Shown: positions 1 through 5,454 of the stretch, one piece after another
How the letters are laid out: the number at the start of each line of letters is the position of its first letter
Position numbering within the stretch: position 1 is the first letter of the stretch
Assembly: GCA_934247335.1 (NCBI GenBank)
Contig: CAKQJJ010000103.1
Coordinates: 1 to 5,883, forward strand
DNA length: 5,883 nucleotides
Direction: 5' to 3'
Source of the DNA: an uncultured Clostridia bacterium
GTDB taxonomy: Bacteria > Bacillota > Clostridia > Christensenellales > Pumilibacteraceae
Program-made: the position numbers and the translations under genes
Notes under the pieces: generated by a model
The model's input: only the letters and a program-made list of their open reading frames with translations
Databases searched by the model: none
What the model was told of the DNA's origin: nothing

Positions 1-360
1 GTTGTTTTTAACGTTTGCAACCACTTCTTTCCAGGTGTCGGAAGCGAACATTTTGCCGCTTTCGATGGACTGGCTTTCCAGTTTTGCGCCCTGAGCGAAA
101 ACCTGACCGGAGCCGAGAGCGTTGTGTCCGACTTCGGAGTTGCCCATATCGTCGTCGGAGGGAAGTCCGACAGCCGTTCCGTGCGCTTTGAGTTTGAGCA
201 TGGGATAGTTTGCCGCAAGCATGTCGAGAGTGGGCGTATAGGCAAGCTTTACCGCGTTGCCCGCGTTGTCTGGAGCGATGCCCACGCCGTCCATAACGAC
301 GGTGAGCACGGGTCCTTCCACGTTTAATTTTCCGTTTGCTTTTTTGAGTATTTTATTCAT
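1..360 (-). CDS. gpmI: 2,3-bisphosphoglycerate-independent phosphoglycerate mutase, N-terminal part (cut by window edge)
   Basis: Interconverts 3-phosphoglycerate and 2-phosphoglycerate in cytosolic glycolysis, using Mn2+ and a phosphoserine intermediate. The first 120 residues are present; the family is about 510-560 residues, so the rest lies left of position 1. Visible family marks are the alkaline-phosphatase-superfamily metal site VVMDGVG (Asp24) and the catalytic serine motif GNSEVGH (Ser75). The ATG at 360 is preceded by AAAGGAG (370-376) at 9 bases. The stretch HGTAVGLPSDDDMGNSEVGH, followed by ALGSGQVFAQGAKL, resembles from memory the plant/kinetoplastid iPGM subtype more than the usual Bacillus form (VGLP..QMGNSEVGH). 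It follows tpiA by 65 bases in the same direction, separated by a hairpin, so it is probably the second gene of a glycolytic transcript. Family assignment is firm; the subtype is a recollection-based comparison. Confidence 0.95.
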   Translation of the reverse strand, partial: MNKILKKANGKLNVEGPVLTVVMDGVGIAPDNAGNAVKLAYTPTLDMLAANYPMLKLKAHGTAVGLPSDDDMGNSEVGHNALGSGQVFAQGAKLESQSIESGKMFASDTWKEVVANVKNN

Positions 361-384
361 AATTTTTTACTCCTTTTTTGCTCG

Positions 385-412
385 AAAAACGGAGCGAATG
401 CGCTTCGCTCCG
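385..412 (-). terminator. Hairpin plus U5 between tpiA and gpmI (weak terminator, attenuator or processing site)
   Basis: On the minus strand the arms CGGAGCGAA and TTCGCTCCG (412-404 and 398-390) form a perfect 9-bp stem with a GCGCA loop, followed directly by TTTTT (389-385). It begins 13 bases after the tpiA stop codon. The shape is that of an intrinsic terminator, but the U-tract is short and is interrupted by CGAGC. It could therefore reduce gpmI expression relative to tpiA, or protect the 3' end of tpiA mRNA, rather than stop transcription fully. The gpmI ribosome site (370-376) lies outside the stem. Confidence 0.55.
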
Positions 413-425
413 CCTTAATCTGAAA

Positions 426-1181
426 TTAGTCGTTGAAATGAATTACTTTGGAGAAGTCTTCCGCTTTAAGCGAAGCGCCGCCGATAAGACCGCCGTCGAT
501 ATCGCTCATAGCCATAAGTTCGGACGCGTTCTTTGCGTTCATGCTTCCGCCGTACTGAATGCGGACTTTGTTTGCAACGGGACGGGTGAACATCTTTGCA
601 AGCGTTTTTCTGATAAACTTGATGGTGGTGTTTGCCTGTTCCGCGGTTGCGGTAACGCCGGTTCCGATTGCCCAGACGGGTTCGTACGCGATGACGACGT
701 TTTTCATATCGTCCGCGGTGAGACCTTCCAAGCCGCCTTCGAGCTGAGTGCGAAGAACGATTTCGGTTTTTCCGCCGTTGCGTTCGTCGAGAGTTTCGCC
801 TACGCAGACGATGGGTTTGAGTTCGTTTTTAAGAGCCTGCACGAGGCGCATATTTACGGTTTTATCGGTTTCGCCGAAATACTGACGGCGTTCGCTGTGA
901 CCGATGATTACGTATTCGGCGCCCACTTCTTTAAGCATAGCCGCGCTGATTTCGCCGGTGAACGCGCCCTTGTCTGCCCAGGCAACGTTTTCGGCGCCAA
1001 CCTTTATTTTGGAACCCTTAACGAGTTTTTTAACTTTTTCGATGCAAGTATAAGGTACGCAAACCACCTCGTCGGTGCGGGTTACGTCTTTTACGAGCGG
1101 TTTCAAAGCGGTGATAAGCTGTTCGGCTTCCGCTTTGGTGTTATTCATTTTCCAGTTTCCTGCGATGATAGGTTTTTTCAT
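426..1181 (-). CDS. tpiA: Triosephosphate isomerase
   Basis: Interconverts dihydroxyacetone phosphate and glyceraldehyde 3-phosphate; a cytosolic (beta/alpha)8-barrel dimer. The 251 residues match the usual family length of about 250. Active-site elements are complete: NWKMN with Asn9 and Lys11, the electrophile His95 in IGHSERRQ, the base Glu167 in AYEPVW, the mobile loop 6 PVWAIGTG (169-175), and the phosphate-gripping GGSM (211-214) and GGASL (234-238). The reading frame is open 37 codons further upstream, to 1292. The ATG at 1181 is the start because it gives the canonical MKKPIIAGNWKMN N-terminus and has AGGAG (1189-1193) at 7 bases. The longer start would also lie upstream of the predicted promoter. 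A near-consensus promoter lies about 60 bases upstream and gpmI follows, so this is the head of a small glycolytic transcript. Confidence 0.98.
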   Translation of the reverse strand: MKKPIIAGNWKMNNTKAEAEQLITALKPLVKDVTRTDEVVCVPYTCIEKVKKLVKGSKIKVGAENVAWADKGAFTGEISAAMLKEVGAEYVIIGHSERRQYFGETDKTVNMRLVQALKNELKPIVCVGETLDERNGGKTEIVLRTQLEGGLEGLTADDMKNVVIAYEPVWAIGTGVTATAEQANTTIKFIRKTLAKMFTRPVANKVRIQYGGSMNAKNASELMAMSDIDGGLIGGASLKAEDFSKVIHFND

Positions 1182-1188
1182 TTTAATA

Positions 1189-1193
1189 CTCCT
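1189..1193 (-). promoter_or_regulatory. Ribosome binding site that fixes the tpiA start
   Basis: AGGAG, 7 bases before the ATG at 1181. It decides between this start and the in-frame upstream ATG at 1292, which falls before the predicted promoter. Confidence 0.85.
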
Positions 1194-1216
1194 GTTGTTA
1201 GTACTGTTTATATAAA

Positions 1217-1236
1217 TTGCGGATATCGTCCGGCAA
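1217..1236 (-). promoter_or_regulatory. Possible hairpin at the 5' end of the tpiA mRNA
   Basis: On the minus strand TTGCCGGA and TCCGCAA can pair as a 7-bp stem with one bulged C and a CGATA loop. The predicted transcription start lies near 1235, so this hairpin would sit at the very 5' end of the transcript. Known 5'-terminal hairpins of this kind stabilise mRNA. That role here is inference, and the stem is short. Confidence 0.3.
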
Positions 1237-1241
1237 CGTCT

Positions 1242-1270
1242 ATTATAATACAATTTAGCGCTTTTTTCAA
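1242..1270 (-). promoter_or_regulatory. Sigma-70/sigma-A type promoter of tpiA
   Basis: The -35 box is TTGAAA (1270-1265), the spacer is exactly 17 bases, and the -10 box is TATAAT (1247-1242), a perfect consensus -10. The predicted start is near 1235, giving a leader of about 54 bases to the tpiA ATG. It lies in the 122-base gap after rlmB, where I see no convincing terminator, so read-through from the upstream operon may add to expression. Confidence 0.85.
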
Positions 1271-1303
1271 GCGAAAATCGGGTGAAATGCAAACTTTTTT
1301 ACG

Positions 1304-2032
1304 TTATTTTGCTTTATTCTGCCGTACGTACTCGTACACGACGAGCGCTGCGGCGACGGAAGCGTTAAGCGAGTTTACCTTGCCGAACATGGGAAGAGTG
1401 ACCACGCCGTCGCATTTTTCCTTGGTGAGGCGTTTTACGCCCGAGCCTTCGCCGCCCACGACAAACGCCACGGCGCCCGTAAGATTGGTCGAATAAATTT
1501 CGCTTCCGTCCATGTCGGCGCAATACACCCACACGTTTTGCTTTTTGAGATAGTCGATGGCGTCGTTGACGTTGGTCACTTTTGCCACCAAAACATGGGC
1601 AGACGCTCCCGCCGACACCTTTATTACCGTTTCGTTTACCGAAGCCGCGCGACGGGCAGGAATAATAACGCCGTGGCAACCGGCGCATTCGGCAACTCGC
1701 AACACGCTGCCGAGGTTGTGCGGGTCTTCCACCCCGTCGAGAATAACGATAAAGGGCGGCTCGCCTTTCTTTTCGGCAAGCGCGAGAATGTCGTCCACCG
1801 TCGAATATTTAAAGTCGGTGACTTCGGCGATAAAGCCCTGATGTTTGCCGGTCATACTTTCGCGGTCAAGCACTTCGCGGTCGTAAAAGGTAATGCGCAC
1901 GCCCTTGCTTTTAGCTTCGTTTATTATGCGGTTTGCTCCGGCGTCTTTAAGACCTTTCGCTATTATAAGTCTGTCTATCGTTTTGTCGGTTTTAAGCAGT
2001 TCCGACACTGCGTTTCTGCCTTCGACTTTCAT
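1304..2032 (-). CDS. rlmB: 23S rRNA (guanosine-2'-O-)-methyltransferase RlmB, SpoU/TrmH family
   Basis: SAM-dependent 2'-O-methylation of guanosine (G2251, E. coli numbering) in the peptidyl-transferase region of 23S rRNA. The 242 residues match RlmB/YacO length. The N-terminal substrate-binding domain (about 1-75) has the typical start VEGRNAV and the TGKHQGFIAEV strand. The SPOUT knot domain carries all three motifs: motif 1 around 98-115 with Asn106, Gly108 and Arg112; motif 2 VVGGEGSGVKR (191-201) with Glu195; and motif 3 LPMFGKVNSLNASVA (213-227) with Ser221 and Asn223. Its ATG overlaps the folA TGA (ATGA, 2032-2029), with GGAG five bases upstream, so it is probably translationally coupled. 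A TrmH-like tRNA target cannot be fully excluded, but the N-terminal domain and the mrnC neighbourhood favour RlmB. Confidence 0.93.
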   Translation of the reverse strand: MKVEGRNAVSELLKTDKTIDRLIIAKGLKDAGANRIINEAKSKGVRITFYDREVLDRESMTGKHQGFIAEVTDFKYSTVDDILALAEKKGEPPFIVILDGVEDPHNLGSVLRVAECAGCHGVIIPARRAASVNETVIKVSAGASAHVLVAKVTNVNDAIDYLKKQNVWVYCADMDGSEIYSTNLTGAVAFVVGGEGSGVKRLTKEKCDGVVTLPMFGKVNSLNASVAAALVVYEYVRQNKAK

Positions 2033-2541
2033 TTTTGCTCCGTTTTATACGTTTTTACGTCGGAATTGACGTATTTTGTGAATTTGATTTCGTAGCCGTT
2101 GGTTTCGACGGGTTCGCTTTCGCTTACGCACGACCAGTTTTTCATCTCGTCGAGATTGTCGAAAAACACTGTGGCACCGCCGTCCGCCGCCACTTTGGTT
2201 ATAAGCGCTTCGTCGCAGTACGGCAGCAGAGTGTGATAGGTCATGGCGCCGCCGATTACGTAAACTTCGTCGTATTTTTTGATTTCTTCAAACAGTTCGT
2301 CGAGATTGCCGGCTACCGCGCAGCCCTCGATTTGTTTTTTATCGGGGCAAAGCACGATATTAACCCTGTTTTTAAGCGGTTTGCCGCCGGGGAAAGACAA
2401 CAGCGTGTTGTAGCCCATGACTACCGTTTTGCCGGTAGTCGTTGTGCGGAAAAACTTCATGTCCTCCGGGATAGAGAACAACAGCCCGTTGTTTTTGCCT
2501 ATTCCCCACTTGCTGTCGACGGCGACTATTGCCTTTATCAT
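2029..2541 (-). CDS. folA: Dihydrofolate reductase
   Basis: NADPH-dependent reduction of dihydrofolate to tetrahydrofolate, needed because ThyA releases dihydrofolate. The 170 residues match the typical 160-170. Visible elements are the Met20-loop region WGIGKNNGLLF (12-22), the catalytic acid Asp27 in IPEDMKFF, the NADPH-binding GKTVVMGYNT (37-46), and the second nucleotide motif YVIGGAMTY (94-102). The usual Trp in the LPW segment is replaced: the sequence reads LFSIPED. The start overlaps the thyA stop by ATGA (2541-2538), with GAGGTGG inside the thyA C-terminus as ribosome site. The stop overlaps the rlmB start in the same manner. This placement makes a ThyA-FolA functional pair in one transcript. 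Confidence 0.95.
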   Translation of the reverse strand: MIKAIVAVDSKWGIGKNNGLLFSIPEDMKFFRTTTTGKTVVMGYNTLLSFPGGKPLKNRVNIVLCPDKKQIEGCAVAGNLDELFEEIKKYDEVYVIGGAMTYHTLLPYCDEALITKVAADGGATVFFDNLDEMKNWSCVSESEPVETNGYEIKFTKYVNSDVKTYKTEQK

Positions 2542-3368
2542 ATAGCCACCTCGATTTTTTTGCCGAGCGTGGAATACTCGTAGCCTTCGAGCGCGAAATC
2601 GTCCACGGTGAAGTCGTAGAAGTTTTTGATATCCTTATTCATGATAAACTTGGGCGCGGGATAACGCGGATTTTTCATCATTTCTTCTACGAGCGGAATA
2701 TGTCTGTCGTAAATGTGAGCGTCGGCGATTACGTGAACCAGTTCGCCCGGTTCGAGTCCCGAAACCTGCGCGAACATCATAAGAAGAACGCTGTACTGCA
2801 CCACGTTCCAGTTGTTCGCCGTAAGCATATCGTTGCTGCGCTGATTGAGAATGGCGTTGAGCTTGTTGCCGGTGACGTTGAAAGTCATCGAATACGCGCA
2901 CGGATAGAGGTGCATTTCGTTAAGGTCGGCGTGCACGTAAATATTGGTCATGATGCGGCGCGAAGCGGGATTGTTTTTAAGGTCGAACAGCACTCTGTCA
3001 ACCTGATCGAACTCGCCCTCTTTATACTTGTGCTTTACGCCCAGCTGATAGCCGTACGCCTTGCCTATCGAGCCGCTTTCGTCCGCCCAGCTGTCCCATA
3101 TGTGCGAATGCAGGTCGTGAACGTTGTTGCTCTTTTTCTGCCATATCCACAAAATTTCGTCGATACAGCTCTTAAAAGCCGTTTTTCTGACCGTTATTAT
3201 CGGGAATTCCTTGCTTAAATCGTAACGATTGACGATGCAAAACTTCTTGATCGTGTGCGCGGGCGTGCCGTCCTCCCAATGCGGGCGAACGGTTAAATTC
3301 GTATCCCACGTTCCGTTATCGATTATATCTTTCATATTGGCAAGAAAAATGTCGTCGGCTCTGCTCAT
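2538..3368 (-). CDS. thyA: Thymidylate synthase ThyA (Bacillus subtilis ThyA / phage phi3T type)
   Basis: Converts dUMP to dTMP with 5,10-methylenetetrahydrofolate, producing dihydrofolate. The 276 residues fit the family. Catalytic Cys157 lies in LYPCAYS, the phosphate-binding arginines are in SRR (136-138), and the substrate contacts include QRSND (176-180), Asn188 in NWNVVQY and DAHIY (217-221); FYDFTVDDF is near the C-terminus. The residue after the catalytic Cys is Ala, not the His of the E. coli PPCH motif. This, together with LLWIWQKKSN, IWDSW and FYDFTVDDF, resembles the B. subtilis ThyA (phi3T-like) lineage as I recall it. The start has AGGAG at 7 bases and overlaps the mrnC TGA by ATGA. 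A dCMP/dUMP hydroxymethylase is less likely given the adjacent folA and the retained Asn188. Confidence 0.95.
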   Translation of the reverse strand: MSRADDIFLANMKDIIDNGTWDTNLTVRPHWEDGTPAHTIKKFCIVNRYDLSKEFPIITVRKTAFKSCIDEILWIWQKKSNNVHDLHSHIWDSWADESGSIGKAYGYQLGVKHKYKEGEFDQVDRVLFDLKNNPASRRIMTNIYVHADLNEMHLYPCAYSMTFNVTGNKLNAILNQRSNDMLTANNWNVVQYSVLLMMFAQVSGLEPGELVHVIADAHIYDRHIPLVEEMMKNPRYPAPKFIMNKDIKNFYDFTVDDFALEGYEYSTLGKKIEVAI

Positions 3369-3817
3369 ATCTGTTCTCCTTGTTGTTGATTTTCTTTTTT
3401 ATCTGCCGTCTTATCCTGCTCTTCCGTCATTCTCTTACGATTGGTTTCGTACGCGGTTTCGAGCAGAAATTCAAGGCGTTCGTTTTGTTCGCTGAGGCTT
3501 AAATATCCGAAAACCGCTTCGAGCGAAGTGGCGCGTTTGTAATCGGCAACGGTAGCGTGCTTTGCCACCGTGTTGTTGTGCGCGTTTTTTGCCCTGCGGG
3601 CTATTGCCGCCTCGTCCTCGGTGAGCAAGTTTTCGATCGCACAGAACATGTAGGACTGAGCGGGAGCGGAAACGAACTTGTTTGCTTCCTTGTGCAGTCC
3701 GCCCGCCTTGGTGTGGCTGGCGCTTGCAAGCCTGGTGCGAACGAACAGCGTGAAAACGCTGTCGCCCACAAATGCCATTACGAGCGGATTGAGTTGCCTT
3801 GTTTCTTTTTCGGTCAT
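3365..3817 (-). CDS. mrnC: Mini-ribonuclease 3
   Basis: A dimeric RNase III-like nuclease without a double-stranded-RNA-binding domain. In B. subtilis it matures the 5' and 3' ends of 23S rRNA. The 150 residues show the family pattern: NPLVMAFVGDSVFTLFVR (10-27) with catalytic Asp19; LHKEANKFVSAPAQ (41-54); the RRAKNA...TVAKHATVADY segment (74-93); and TSLEAVFGYLYL-like TSLEAVFGYLSL (97-108) with catalytic Glu100. A charged, Gln-rich tail (about 130-150) follows the catalytic fold. The frame is open to an ATG at 3865, but that codon lies in the promoter. The start at 3817 has GAGG at 7 bases and gives the expected N-terminus. First gene of the mrnC-thyA-folA-rlmB operon; cysS, the common upstream neighbour in Firmicutes, is absent here. 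Confidence 0.93.
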   Translation of the reverse strand: MTEKETRQLNPLVMAFVGDSVFTLFVRTRLASASHTKAGGLHKEANKFVSAPAQSYMFCAIENLLTEDEAAIARRAKNAHNNTVAKHATVADYKRATSLEAVFGYLSLSEQNERLEFLLETAYETNRKRMTEEQDKTADKKENQQQGEQI

Positions 3818-3824
3818 AATTTTG

Positions 3825-3828
3825 CCTC
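3825..3828 (-). promoter_or_regulatory. Ribosome binding site that fixes the mrnC start
   Basis: GAGG, 7 bases before the ATG at 3817. With the promoter start predicted near 3830, the leader is only about 13 bases. This rules out the upstream in-frame ATG at 3865 for this transcript. Confidence 0.7.
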
Positions 3829-3836
3829 TACGGTAT

Positions 3837-3865
3837 ATTGTAGCACAAAACGCCTTTTTTCTCAA
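3837..3865 (-). promoter_or_regulatory. Extended -10 sigma-70/sigma-A promoter of the mrnC-thyA-folA-rlmB operon
   Basis: The -35 box is TTGAGA (3865-3860), the spacer is 17 bases, and the -10 box is TACAAT (3842-3837). A TG dinucleotide one base before the -10 (TGCTACAAT) makes it an extended -10 promoter. An inverted repeat, CGCCTTT (3879-3873) and AAAGGCG (3857-3851), flanks the -35 box. No other promoter is apparent before rlmB, so the four genes probably share this one. Confidence 0.8.
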
Positions 3866-3866
3866 T

Positions 3867-3912
3867 TAAAATAAAGGCGGATATACGGTTTTTTTCGTTT
3901 TTCCGCAATCCG
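3867..3912 (-). terminator. Weak terminator-like structure after the AraC-family gene
   Basis: On the minus strand CGGAT-TG-CGG (3912-3903) can pair with CCG-TAT-ATCCG (3888-3878) as an interrupted 3+5 bp stem with an A-rich loop, followed by the T-rich CCTTTATTTTAA. An alternative overlapping stem is CGCCTTT/AAAGGCG (3879-3851) followed by TTTT. Neither is a strong intrinsic terminator. Position, in the gap between the AraC gene and the mrnC promoter, is the main support. Confidence 0.3.
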
Positions 3913-3939
3913 TCTTTGTTTTTAGTAATTTATTGCCGC

Positions 3940-4782
3940 TTAATCGGCTTGTTTTTTCGCCCGGTATTCCGTGGGGCTGACGCCTGCGTGCCGCCGGAAC
4001 ATGTCCGAAAAGCGTTCGACGCCCGAAAATCCCACCGAATACGCGATTTCCGAAACGCGCAGATCAGACCCGAGCAGCAGGCTTTTCGCCTTTTTAATGC
4101 GGTAGTCGGTGAGATACGCGTACGGCGACACTCCCTTTCTTTCTGTGAAAGTCGTGGTAAAATAAGTCCGCGTAACGCCCAGCATATCAGCGATTGCAGT
4201 AATGCTGACCGAACGGAAATAGTTGTTTTCGATGTACTTTACGGCTTCGTCCACTACGTCGGGCGCACTTTTCTGCACGGGCGAAATATTGTTTTTCAGC
4301 TTTGCGAGAAAATCGAACATGCCGGCGGTAAATTCGAGCGGATCGCCGCCGTTTCTCGACGAGAATTTGCGGTAAAGCGATTCGAGCGAATTAAGCGCTT
4401 CGCTGCCGGCTTTGGCAAAGGAAATATCGTCGGGCAGAGCGTACGAGGCAAGACTAACTGCGCATTCGCCTTGAAAACCCAGCCAATAATACTGCCACGG
4501 ATCGTTTTCGTCGCTGCAATAGGTGGTTACTTCCATCGGGCGTATGATAAAGCAATCTCCCGCGGAAAGCGTGGTTTTCACGCCGTTTTTCATAAACCAG
4601 CCCTTGCCCGACTTTATTACGTGAATAAGCCAGTAGTCGCGCACGGCGGGTCCGAAATTGTGGCAGGGCGACGTTTTGTGAAAGCCTATATCGCGAAGAT
4701 ACACGCCGAAAGACGGTCCGTCCGGAACGCCGAAGTACGAATTCAGTTTACCGCTGTCGCTGACAAAATTTCTGACCGGCAT
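3940..4782 (-). CDS. AraC-family transcriptional regulator with N-terminal cupin-like ligand domain
   Basis: A DNA-binding regulator of 280 residues, the usual size for two-domain AraC proteins. The N-terminal region (about 20-110) has the sugar-sensing AraC_binding pattern: RDYWLIHVIKSGKGWF, then SAGDCFIIRP, then PWQYYWLGFQG. The C-terminal domain (about 176-275) has both helix-turn-helix units: helix pair one around SITAIADMLGVTRTYFTTTF (193-212), and helix pair two around VSEIAYSVGFSGVERFSDMF (243-262), ending in HAGVSPTEYR. Such proteins in Firmicutes often control sugar uptake or catabolism, but no sugar gene is in this window, so the ligand and targets are unknown. GAGGA lies 7 bases before the ATG, and the preceding membrane gene ends 15 bases upstream, so the two are probably cotranscribed. 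Confidence 0.92.
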   Translation of the reverse strand: MPVRNFVSDSGKLNSYFGVPDGPSFGVYLRDIGFHKTSPCHNFGPAVRDYWLIHVIKSGKGWFMKNGVKTTLSAGDCFIIRPMEVTTYCSDENDPWQYYWLGFQGECAVSLASYALPDDISFAKAGSEALNSLESLYRKFSSRNGGDPLEFTAGMFDFLAKLKNNISPVQKSAPDVVDEAVKYIENNYFRSVSITAIADMLGVTRTYFTTTFTERKGVSPYAYLTDYRIKKAKSLLLGSDLRVSEIAYSVGFSGVERFSDMFRRHAGVSPTEYRAKKQAD

Positions 4783-4797
4783 AAAAATATCCTCGTT

Positions 4798-5442
4798 TTA
4801 CACTTTTTTCTCGATTGAATTGTAGTTTACGAAGTGTATTGCGTCCGTGACGAGCGCGCCCAATGCGCAGATTGCGGGGATAATCGCAAACGAGCGGATG
4901 TAGCACGCGACGTTTCCGCTGCAATAGCCTGCTATCATTTTTTCTTGACAGCAGAGCGCAGCCGCAAACGCCATTATAAACGCAGCCGCGGCGACGAAAT
5001 CGCACGCCAGCGCAAACAGGACGAATTCGTGTTTTTTGGTGGTGATAACGATGATATCGGCAACGATAGCCAACACCGACGCAAGCAACGCGACCAGCGA
5101 AGAAAGCGTTAGCATTTTCACGAAAGGCTGCCCCCCCTGAGTGGTAATCCAGTAATAGTACGGCGACAGCGCGGATTCGGCGGAAGTGTAATCGCGGGTG
5201 AGCGCGATGATAAGACACGTAAAGCCGTTTGCACCCTCCTGCTCCACGAAAGCCGCTCCCGTCTGACCGGCTCTGGACGGATCGTTCATAATATCGATGA
5301 ACGGCACGAACATGAGAAGCACCGTAACCGCCATTATCGCGATTGAAATCGGGCTGAGAATTTTAAGCGAGTTCTTTTTATTTTCGTATATTTTGACTTT
5401 TGCGGCGTTTATCTCACGCTCGCGAGTTTTTTTATTAGCCAT
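4798..5442 (-). CDS. Four-helix integral membrane protein of unknown function
   Basis: I do not recognise a family. The 214 residues begin with a very basic, charged segment (1-27, rich in Lys/Arg/Glu) predicted to stay in the cytoplasm. Hydrophobic segments follow at about 28-50, 109-134, 139-164 and 183-205. By the positive-inside rule the 51-108 loop and a short 165-182 loop face outside, and TTKK (134-137) and the C-terminal EKKV face the cytoplasm. Four cysteines (164, 165, 174, 180) cluster at and in the second outer loop. The start has AGGAG at 7 bases. The gene sits between a membrane-anchored-looking protein and an AraC regulator, 10 and 15 bases away, so a shared process at the membrane is plausible but unproven. 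A run of seven G interrupts codons 102-104. Confidence 0.8.
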   Translation of the reverse strand: MANKKTREREINAAKVKIYENKKNSLKILSPISIAIMAVTVLLMFVPFIDIMNDPSRAGQTGAAFVEQEGANGFTCLIIALTRDYTSAESALSPYYYWITTQGGQPFVKMLTLSSLVALLASVLAIVADIIVITTKKHEFVLFALACDFVAAAAFIMAFAAALCCQEKMIAGYCSGNVACYIRSFAIIPAICALGALVTDAIHFVNYNSIEKKV

Positions 5443-5449
5443 GAATTTT

Positions 5450-5454
5450 CTCCT
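5450..5454 (-). promoter_or_regulatory. Ribosome binding site overlapping the upstream stop codon
   Basis: AGGAG, 7 bases before the membrane-protein ATG at 5442. It shares bases with the TAG stop (5455-5453) of the upstream gene, so ribosomes finishing that gene stop on this site. This suggests coupled translation. Confidence 0.7.

Noticed and set aside
1252..1270. Possible catabolite-response (cre) site around the tpiA -35 region
   Set aside because: The sequence TGAAAAAAGCGCT lacks the central CG spacing and symmetry of the cre consensus; only the A-rich left half resembles it.
1182..1292. Upstream extension of tpiA by 37 codons to an ATG at 1292
   Set aside because: The extension crosses the predicted promoter, has no homology to TIM N-termini and lacks the ribosome site seen before the ATG at 1181.
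1271..1303. Terminator after rlmB
   Set aside because: I found no stem followed by a U-tract here. A 5-bp CGCTT/AAGCG repeat overlaps the tpiA -35 box but lacks terminator features.
378..1496. Long plus-strand open frame of 372 codons opposite tpiA
   Set aside because: It is the antisense shadow of tpiA and the 3' end of rlmB. It has no ribosome site, shows low-complexity Phe/Val-rich translation and matches no family; the minus strand carries complete TIM active-site motifs.
3818..3865. Upstream extension of mrnC by 16 codons to an ATG at 3865
   Set aside because: This segment contains the -10 box and the predicted transcription start; GAGG lies at the right distance from the ATG at 3817.
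3916..4818. Plus-strand open frame of 300 codons opposite the AraC-family gene
   Set aside because: Antisense shadow. The minus-strand frame encodes a full AraC protein with both helix-turn-helix units and a good ribosome site.
4748..5218. Second minus-strand frame of 156 codons within the membrane-protein gene
   Set aside because: Its translation is Arg/His/Cys-rich and typical of an out-of-frame reading. The overlapping frame shows four clear membrane segments and a proper start.
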